From Nemertoderma westbladi (taxonomy: Eukaryota > Xenacoelomorpha > Nemertodermatida > Nemertodermatidae): a stretch of 62,754 bases of DNA. Positions within the stretch are counted from its first letter, which is position 1. Each line of letters begins with the position of its first letter. The stretch covers positions 1-62,754 of the forward strand of contig JAUCBJ010005858.1 of assembly GCA_032718475.1 (NCBI GenBank). The letters run 5' to 3'. The translations under genes and the position numbers were made by a program. Positions 55,838 to 62,754 of this stretch are shown one piece after another. The notes beneath the pieces are model-generated. The model did not search any database. It was not told the origin of the DNA and worked only from the letters and a program-made list of their open reading frames with translations.

Positions 55838-56095
55838 GAATGGGATAATCTTTTAGGCTCATTAAGCCAAGGAATGCCTGTTCACCACCATGGGTGATCT
55901 TCCACAGTAAACCCTTCCACTCTGTTTCCCAAGTTGCCTTGGTTCCCATTTATCGACCACTGAAGGATGAAAACCGGGGTTGGGCTAGGCTGCAGCATTT
56001 AAAGCACTGTGCCCAAACAGTGCTGCCCCATCTAGGGCTCGAACCCGGGCTCCCTAATCGGAAGCACAATAATGTCACCACTAGACCAAGCTGCG
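55838..56095 (-). mobile_element. tRNA-derived SINE with 13-bp target duplication
   Basis: Read on the minus strand: head GCAGCTTGGTCTAGTGGTGA (A box), GGGTTCGAGCCC (B box), then the body with TTTTCATCCTTCAGTGGTCG and ATAAATGGGAACCAAGG. Flanked by TTTTCGTTTATTT at 55825-55837 and 56096-56108. The body domain resembles that of the SINE at 23826. Confidence 0.85.
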
Positions 56096-56849
56096 TTTTC
56101 GTTTATTTAAAACTTTGCAAAAAAAAAATGTAATGAAGTTTGTGGTTTTGATGGTATCAGAAGCCAGATATATAAATTAAATCAGTTGTTGGGAAAACTT
56201 ACTATGTGGCAATGAAAATAGGGGGACAACTTTGAAATTTCCACTTCGATATATTTTTAATCTTCATGAAGTCATATATGAAATAGGGCGGGGACTATAT
56301 TAAAAGTCACATATTAAATACCGGTTGTACAGTAGTTTTAACTAGAAAAACAATAGTCTAGGTTAGCTGATTTAACTGCCTTCTGATATATATTGGTTAA
56401 TTGTAATTTACAAATTTTGTCTGTTACCAAAATGTCACAAAAATTTCGAAGTATCATTCAATTTGGTGTAACTGTTACATCCATGTTGTATCGCGATCAA
56501 TCCTGTTTCCGATGCACGGGACAGGTTTAAGAACTACCGGTATGCAAAATGCAGCATACTAAATAAACTAAAAATACAATAAATGTCAAAACGTTAATGG
56601 TGTCAAACAGGTTCTCAGATACACTTCGCTGTGAGAGCGCGGTGACAGCGCTGTCAATGTGCGTTCTAAATGCGACGCAAAAACACCGTTCTGTAACCCT
56701 AAAGTGTATCTGTGAACCGGGCTGTATACCTATCTAGCACTCTCGATTGTGGAATGATGGAACACCGGAGGCAATTCTAAAGGTCCCCTCTCTCTTGGCT
56801 GTTACCTGCAAGGCAAGGAGGGTACCACACTAACTCCCAAAGTCGACTT

Positions 56850-56959
56850 ACAAACACTCTGTAACTATCTACCACTTTTCTTTACGGGTGATCAGATCAC
56901 TCCTACAAACACTCTGTAACTATCTACCACTCTTCTTTACGGGTGATCAGATCACTCCT
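56850..56959. repeat. 55-bp tandem duplication upstream of GGCX
   Basis: Two nearly identical units (56850-56904 and 56905-56959), each with CAAACACTCTGTAACTATCT and the palindromic GGTGATCAGATCACTCC. It lies about 150-260 bp before the GGCX ATG, so it could be in the promoter or 5' UTR. Confidence 0.85.
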
Positions 56960-57111
56960 CAAACACATTTGCGAATATTAATCGCCTGTAATTAATATTT
57001 TAACTATACTTATATTTACTAACGCCTTATAATAACTACAGAAGGTTTACTAAATACCAAATAGGTCTAACCATTATATCTAAAATATATTATTGTTTGG
57101 AGTGCTTGCTC

Positions 57112-59547
57112 ATGGCGAATTCTAATACCGAAACCCTTACAAAAAGGAAATTTGCTAAAATAGCAGAAGAGGAAGAAAACAGCGACATTGATAATGATGT
57201 TGAGGAAAGTATAAATAAAGATAAACCACTTGAAAAGGAAGGTTTTTTACATAAGATACGGTCATGTGATATTAATTACTGGGTAGGATTCGAGTGGCAG
57301 GAGGTATCCAGTATTGATTCCATCTCTAAGTTAATGTTTCGCCCAATAGACCCTGCGATCGTTGCCGCTGTTCGTATTCTATTCGGTGTTATGATGTTTA
57401 TGGACATGTTTGTCGAACACAGTGTCAGCAAGGGTGAGATTCAATATGCGCCACAAAATTGTATATACCCCTTGTTTGACTTTATCAAACCTCTATCTGT
57501 CGACTGGATGGTTATCATACACTTCACTCTCCTCATCTGTTCTATCAATATCACGATAGGCTTCGCATACCGTATATCTTCAGCAGTGTTCGCTGCATGT
57601 TACTGGTACACCTTCACGTTGGATGTTCTCCATTGGAACAACCATAGCTATCTGTTCGGGATAATATCAACCCTATTGATTTTTGTCGACGGTAACTCAT
57701 TGTGGTCGGTAGATGGCATCATATGGCCTTCGATACGCAACAGACACGCACCCTTGTGGAATCTCGCCGCACTGCGTTTTCAGATATTCATTGTGTATTT
57801 CCTGGCCGGTTTGAAGAAACTTTTCGCCTATGATTGGATGTTCGGGTATAGTATGTCCGGTCTCCATCTCACCGACAATTGGACCTTCGCACCGTTTCGA
57901 CTAATCCTATCCGAGGAGCTAACAGATCTCGTAGTTATACATTGGTGTGGATTTATCATTGATCTGTGTTTTCCTGTATTGTTATTTCTGGACCCGACAA
58001 GACCACTTGCTTTCTGTTTTGTAACGGCTTTTCACTACATGAATTCTAGGATATTCAGCATCGGTATGTTCCCTTATACGATGATCGCGACCGAACCTAT
58101 ATTCGCCTATGCGGATTGGCCTCGTCGTGTGCTGCGAACTTTGCCGCGAATTGTTCGAGGCAAAATACCAGATTTAGATGAACAACCGCGTGCCTCATCG
58201 TCGTGCGTGTACTACGGGAAGTGGTTGGCGGAAGCTGAGGAACATGACGAGGTAGATAATGATGATGTAGAAGATGATAGTCCGGAACAACAAAATCATA
58301 AACAAGGGGTGAAGAAAACCCGACGACCTAAATGTAATCTTAATAAGCGTCTCAACTGGCGCCATTACTTCATCACTGTTTGCGTTCTGTTTTACATGTC
58401 GGAACAACTTTTTTTACCTTATTCGCATTTTATCACCCCGGGATATACTGGCATCATGGAAGGCTTGTATGGATACTCTTGGGACATGATGATACAAACC
58501 TATTACGCGCAGCATATTCAGGTAACGGCTCACAATGCTGACAATGACACAATGATTCGACTGAACCCCAACGCAATCCCTGCACCATTACGTTCACGGC
58601 CCTTCCATAGTCCCAGGACAACGATCCAGTTAGCCAGATGTTACCGGGACAAAGTCGCTAGGGATGATAATATAACGGTTGACCAAATTTATTTTGATGT
58701 CTGGGCTGGAGTAAACAACCGATTTATTCAGAGACTAACGGATCCATATACCGACTATCTAACAGTCGAGTGGTCGCCATTTCGGACATTCACTCACATG
58801 ATGCCGATGCTACCTGAGGTGACTGGTTGGTTTCAACAGATTACAACTAAGAAATCGGAAGCGGAAAATGAAAATAAAAACGTTAAGACGATTTTCGTAG
58901 GCGATTTCGCAGGACAACATCTCAAGCATTTCGTCTCTTCCGATGTTATAAATATGACATTGGAGCTTCTAGGAGGGGAAGTGATAGTTGAGTTTCCTGA
59001 TGATGTCGATAGGCCTAATGCAAGCTTGACGGAACCGGAAAGCGTTATAGATCTGCCATCTGACCAGTATCACATTGTCCACGTGGTTTCTAGTACTCAA
59101 GCTAGGTATATGTACACTTATCAGCAACACTACAGAATGTTAGCTGAACAATTTTACAACCTGCGAAAAAATATAACAACAGAAAATAACACCATCATGT
59201 ACAACCACAGCCTAGCCGAGGGACAGTTTAAAGATGATCGCGGTAATGCTTTGTTTGTGGGAGATTGTCCACTGAAGGCCAATTCAACAGTGCAGGAAAC
59301 CCTGGAAGGTGAATTCGAGAGTCACGGGAAGAGGCCGCAGCCCCAAAACGGATTCTCATTGGTCGGAATATTTAAAAATTACGCGCTTAAAATAATAGGT
59401 TCGGCGCGCTTATTGAGGGATAGCAGTTGGCGCGCGGCGATAGCCGTATACAACATTGGCACGGGAACCGAGGGTAAATATAACATGATTAACGAATACT
59501 ACAAGGAACTGAAAGCTAAATCGGAAAATCTTACAACAAATAATTAA
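57112..59547 (+). CDS. GGCX: Vitamin K-dependent gamma-carboxylase
   Basis: 811 residues from ATG 57112 (CTCATGGCG); the frame is open five codons further up without an ATG. It uses reduced vitamin K, O2 and CO2 to convert Glu to gamma-carboxyglutamate on secretory proteins in the ER, forming vitamin K epoxide. Family features: an acidic N-terminus, KLMFRPIDPAIVAAVRILFG (TM1), several ER membrane segments to about residue 350, WNNHSYLFG (His near 178, equivalent to human H160), and YFLAGLKKLFAYDWMFGYSM with the catalytic Lys at about 236 (human K218). An acidic linker and a last membrane segment precede the lumenal C-terminal domain with many N-glycosylation sites. Human GGCX has 758 residues and 15 exons; here there is one exon. 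Poly(A) signal AATAAA at 59652. Confidence 0.96.
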   Translation: MANSNTETLTKRKFAKIAEEEENSDIDNDVEESINKDKPLEKEGFLHKIRSCDINYWVGFEWQEVSSIDSISKLMFRPIDPAIVAAVRILFGVMMFMDMFVEHSVSKGEIQYAPQNCIYPLFDFIKPLSVDWMVIIHFTLLICSINITIGFAYRISSAVFAACYWYTFTLDVLHWNNHSYLFGIISTLLIFVDGNSLWSVDGIIWPSIRNRHAPLWNLAALRFQIFIVYFLAGLKKLFAYDWMFGYSMSGLHLTDNWTFAPFRLILSEELTDLVVIHWCGFIIDLCFPVLLFLDPTRPLAFCFVTAFHYMNSRIFSIGMFPYTMIATEPIFAYADWPRRVLRTLPRIVRGKIPDLDEQPRASSSCVYYGKWLAEAEEHDEVDNDDVEDDSPEQQNHKQGVKKTRRPKCNLNKRLNWRHYFITVCVLFYMSEQLFLPYSHFITPGYTGIMEGLYGYSWDMMIQTYYAQHIQVTAHNADNDTMIRLNPNAIPAPLRSRPFHSPRTTIQLARCYRDKVARDDNITVDQIYFDVWAGVNNRFIQRLTDPYTDYLTVEWSPFRTFTHMMPMLPEVTGWFQQITTKKSEAENENKNVKTIFVGDFAGQHLKHFVSSDVINMTLELLGGEVIVEFPDDVDRPNASLTEPESVIDLPSDQYHIVHVVSSTQARYMYTYQQHYRMLAEQFYNLRKNITTENNTIMYNHSLAEGQFKDDRGNALFVGDCPLKANSTVQETLEGEFESHGKRPQPQNGFSLVGIFKNYALKIIGSARLLRDSSWRAAIAVYNIGTGTEGKYNMINEYYKELKAKSENLTTNN

Positions 59548-62041
59548 CTGAAAAACGTAGATCAAATAGTTTATTAATAACTTACTGTGTGTATACTTTG
59601 AAAACTAACTGTGTGAACGGGAAAAAACGTATTGCTGCTTTAGTCATTCTAAATAAATACTATGTATATTAATTATATCAATTAAAATTAATTAATATAA
59701 TAATATACACCTGTGTAGTATGATGACCTTAAAGCCAGGTTCACATCCACAGCGTTGTGACAAAGCTGTATAGACTGAAATATCTCAATAATGAAAATAA
59801 CCGGTATTATCACCCATCGAGGCTGTTATTATTACAAAACACCCACAACAACATACATCATGTCCTGGAGCTGGAATATATCATTTAACCTCAAGTTCCA
59901 CGATCCCCCTCCCCAACTTTTTCTACAAATCGTAACAAGATTGCATGAAATTTCAGTCGAATTTATTTTCGCTTTCAACTAATATTTAGTTACAAGCGTT
60001 TGAAAAATATGTCTCTGTCTATATTTCACCAGTTACACCGCAGTTATTCTTCAACCTTAAATTTATTTTGTTTTTACCAAAAGTCATGCAGGGATTCCAA
60101 GTAGTGGCGCAATATGAATTTCGTTGAAAAATAGCTAAGATATGGGCGTTCGAAAATTAAGACTAAGTTGCTCCGAGTGGAGTTTAAGCGGGGTCGAATG
60201 AGGTCAAAGGGTCGAAATATAGTGAGTCAAGGGGTCGAAACTCCTTTTGGGTCGGACAAGCAATTCTGACTAACAATAATAAGGAAAGGAGCACGTTACA
60301 GAGGCGGCTTTTTCTAACCAACACAATAAACGATGTTGTTTAAGTGATGGAAAGGGGCATCGCACAGAGGCGAGTTTTTCTAACCAAAACAATAAACGAT
60401 GTTGTTACCAATTGATGGAAATGAGTATAATATTAAAATGAAGTATACCATTTCGACTCTTTCGAACCTTTGACAAGAAACGGCCTTAAGACAGTATATT
60501 ACAGGACATGGTGTATTTTTTTGTGGGGAGGGGGGGGGGGGTGTCATAACACTTTAATGAAGGAAGACCCTACATTCCAGAACATGGTGTCGGTAGATCC
60601 ATTCTTGTGCAGTACTGTTGCTAAGTGGTGATTTACTCATAAATTATTATGGTGAGGGGTAAACACTAATACATTATTCTTATTGTAGTAATATGTTCAT
60701 AAAACTATCGATGTGCCTCCGGTAAGATGCCATATTGTAATACAATTTACACCTGAAGGACATAAATCGTAGATGAAGTAGTTAGCTATTATTTTATTTG
60801 TTGTTGTTTAAATTCAAAAATGTTACATACTGATATAGTATACATACACTACACAGTGTATTTATTATATTACATATATTATATTAATTAATTATATTTT
60901 AATCGAAACGAGAGCCATATCGTATACCGACGAACTGGTAGTAGTACCCAGCATCTGATCGTATGTAAGTTTTGGGTCTTATGTCAAGTAGGTCATGGGA
61001 ATACGAATACAAGAACGGAGAGCATTTGAAAATTTATCTGACAGGCGGAGGGGAGGATAAAATGTTTTTTTTTCATAATAGTACACTACACCAAAGACTC
61101 CGCTCATTACATGACTCGCCCCATTGGCAGTATGCCTTCCAGCTAAGATCAGATCAGGATCTCAGATCATGTTAGCGTGCTGTTAGGTTACAAGGTTAGC
61201 ACAACTCGTAAAAAAGGTAAATAAATATAAACCAAGGAAAATTTATCATTAGAGCAAAAATAAAAATTCCGCAAAGAATAAAGACTAAACAAACTAACAT
61301 AAAAACCAAATTCACATATGTTTTCAATTGTGCGCCTTTTTGCATGGCTGATACCGAACTGACACGCGATTTCATTATTTATAATTTCTATTAATTATGT
61401 CCTACTAAGTCAAATTCCAACAAATTGACTTTTCTATGACAAATTTGTGAAAATCCACTAAAAATATTAATTTATATCTTTTCTCTTTACCCATAAAAAA
61501 TAAGAATTCTGGCTGATGGGTAGGTACAGTAGTACAGGTAGGTAGGTAGATTGGTTTCTTTTTGTTTTGGGGGTTAGAGTTTTGTTTTTGGTCGTATGAC
61601 TTTGATTTAATAGGGTTAGGGCCACTACTCTTGTAACCTGTGAGGCCCATGACTGCAGGAAGAAAGGTAAATTGTTAGCATTCAGTTTCTGAGCCTGCTG
61701 AAGCCTGGAGGGGGAGGCCCCCAGGGAATAAGAAAATAAGTCTTCGTACTGGAGATAAACATGCAGAGCTGAAACAGATAACTGCCAGTGACATCTTATA
61801 ATACAACGTGGTTAGATTAGAAAAACTAACAATCAGAATACCCAAGGAGAGACCAGCATAAAAAAATAAAACTTGCACAAAAATATTCTACACCACAATC
61901 GAGCAAATAAGATACTCCTCAACATCAAACGAATTCACGTAGTTTTATAAAGTTGTGAAGTTTTAGGCTATACAGTAACATTATGTATAACCGGACAATC
62001 CTATAGTAGTCGAGTTGATAAATCGAAATGAATAATAAACG
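59548..62041. other. Intergenic between convergent GGCX and eIF4E2 3' ends
   Basis: AT-rich. Holds a dispersed-repeat pair and a G run at about 60523-60541. No coding region was recognised. Confidence 0.5.
60283..60412 (+). repeat. Two tandem units of the dispersed repeat
   Basis: Two units of about 65 bp with GGAAAGGAGCACGTTACAGA or GGAAAGGGGCATCGCACAGA, GGCG.(G/C)TTTTTCTAACC and ACAATAAACGATGTTGTT. Confidence 0.7.
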
Positions 62042-62626
62042 TCATCTAATATAAACGTTAGTGTTTTTAAAGCTAGTTTTATCTTTAAGGCTACTCTCAT
62101 GCGCTTTATATTCTAAAACGGTTTGGGCGGGAAGGTTTAACACTCGTCGCAAAGTATCCCGAATCCGATTAACTAACACCTGTTCGGACGCTGTTCTGTT
62201 CCACAACGATATGATATCCTCGTGCGTCCGAATCGACACAACCGCCCCGCACACCTCCTCCCCCACCATAAACTGCTCTCCTAGCATAGCGAGAAGTAGG
62301 TTCTCCCAGACGCGATTGGTGACCCCCTTGTGCAACCGGATTATCCACTTGCCCCCTAACCTATTGGCCTCGTCTTCCCATATCGGTTTAATCCCCCATT
62401 TAAAGACGTGGTAGTCTATGTTAGCTCCAAACTCGGTGGGTTGTTTCAGGTGCGTGTAGTAGTTCCAGAACTGTTCCACCGAGGAGAACGTTCCCACCGG
62501 TTGTATTGACTCCTCGTAGTTCTGTTTGTTGTCTTTAGATTTCATGGTGAACCACAGCGTGTAGGGGAACTCCAACGGGTGTTCCGAGTCCGGAACCCCG
62601 GGCTTCTCGCCAATCCCAGCATCCAT
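62042..62626 (-). CDS. EIF4E2: eIF4E2 / 4EHP, cap-binding translational repressor
   Basis: 194 residues from ATG 62626. Matches class II eIF4E: HPLEFPYTLWF, GTFSSVEQFWNYY, HVFKWGIKPIWEDEAN (with the cap-stacking Trp), GGKWIIRL, WENLLLAMLGEQFMVGEEV and CGAVVSIR, then RIRDTLRRVLNLPAQTVLEYKAH. Human 4EHP has the same C-terminal blocks but a longer N-terminus. The class II protein binds m7G caps without binding eIF4G well and represses translation with partners such as GIGYF2. One exon, unlike the vertebrate gene. Upstream exons beyond the window edge cannot be excluded. Confidence 0.93.
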   Translation of the reverse strand: MDAGIGEKPGVPDSEHPLEFPYTLWFTMKSKDNKQNYEESIQPVGTFSSVEQFWNYYTHLKQPTEFGANIDYHVFKWGIKPIWEDEANRLGGKWIIRLHKGVTNRVWENLLLAMLGEQFMVGEEVCGAVVSIRTHEDIISLWNRTASEQVLVNRIRDTLRRVLNLPAQTVLEYKAHESSLKDKTSFKNTNVYIR

Positions 62627-62754
62627 TCCAATACCTGAATACTGGAATACGGCAATACTGCAATATCACGACAGTCTGGCAGTAGAATAGTTGTAGAAGG
62701 TACCGGTAGCACTGTGTCGTGTCAATAATAATTAGGCCCTACAGCCCTAAGTCT

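Larger units (their letters stand above)
54258..57111. other. Intergenic region between divergent ANKS3 and GGCX genes
   Basis: Should hold the upstream regions of both genes. Contains a run of about 31 C at 55028-55053, a SINE, and a 55-bp tandem duplication shortly before GGCX. No other gene was recognised. Confidence 0.5.

Overview
This window is nuclear DNA of an AT-rich metazoan, probably a marine invertebrate or invertebrate deuterostome. The reasons are GT-AG introns, animal-specific genes (SESTD1, GGCX, ANKS3, TRIC channel, SLC49A4, eIF4E2/4EHP, a core-2/I-branching GlcNAc-transferase), a BEL/Pao LTR retrotransposon, LINEs, tRNA-derived SINEs and satellites. The phylum cannot be fixed from sequence alone.

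Layout. 1-502: 21-22 bp satellite. 800-1275: inverted-repeat element with long G and C runs. 1817-3064 (-): GT14 glycosyltransferase. 3065-5400: 23-bp satellite and dispersed repeats. 5401-7200 (+): SLC49A4-like transporter in two exons, interrupted by one in-frame TGA at a conserved Trp position. 8610-9838: broken LINE holding a solo LTR. 10151-12815: 2.7 kb of almost pure pyrimidine. 13432-14553 (-): ADP-ribosylglycohydrolase-family gene whose last ~34 codons come from a LINE insertion. 16973-51693 (+): a SESTD1 orthologue of 14 exons, assembled here from splice sites and homology. Its introns hold a LINE inside an inverted-repeat element (intron 7), a SINE and an intronless antisense TRIC channel gene (intron 10), and a 15.8-kb BEL/Pao element inside a duplicated LINE fragment (intron 12). 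52788-54257 (-): ANKS3. 57112-59547 (+): GGCX. 62042-62626 (-): eIF4E2.

The host genes are unrelated housekeeping or signalling genes and show no sign of a shared pathway or operon. Six of them have one-exon reading frames, next to the intron-rich SESTD1. The most notable observations are (i) the LINE tail that became the C-terminus of the ADP-ribosylglycohydrolase gene, with an exact 12-bp target duplication; (ii) the in-frame TGA in the transporter and another directly after the protease DSG motif of a very young BEL element; (iii) layered insertions in SESTD1 intron 12 whose order can be read, including a 52-bp filler copied from 22 kb away; (iv) a solo LTR with a perfect 5-bp target duplication. 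I found no convincing evidence of a wholly new multi-gene system.
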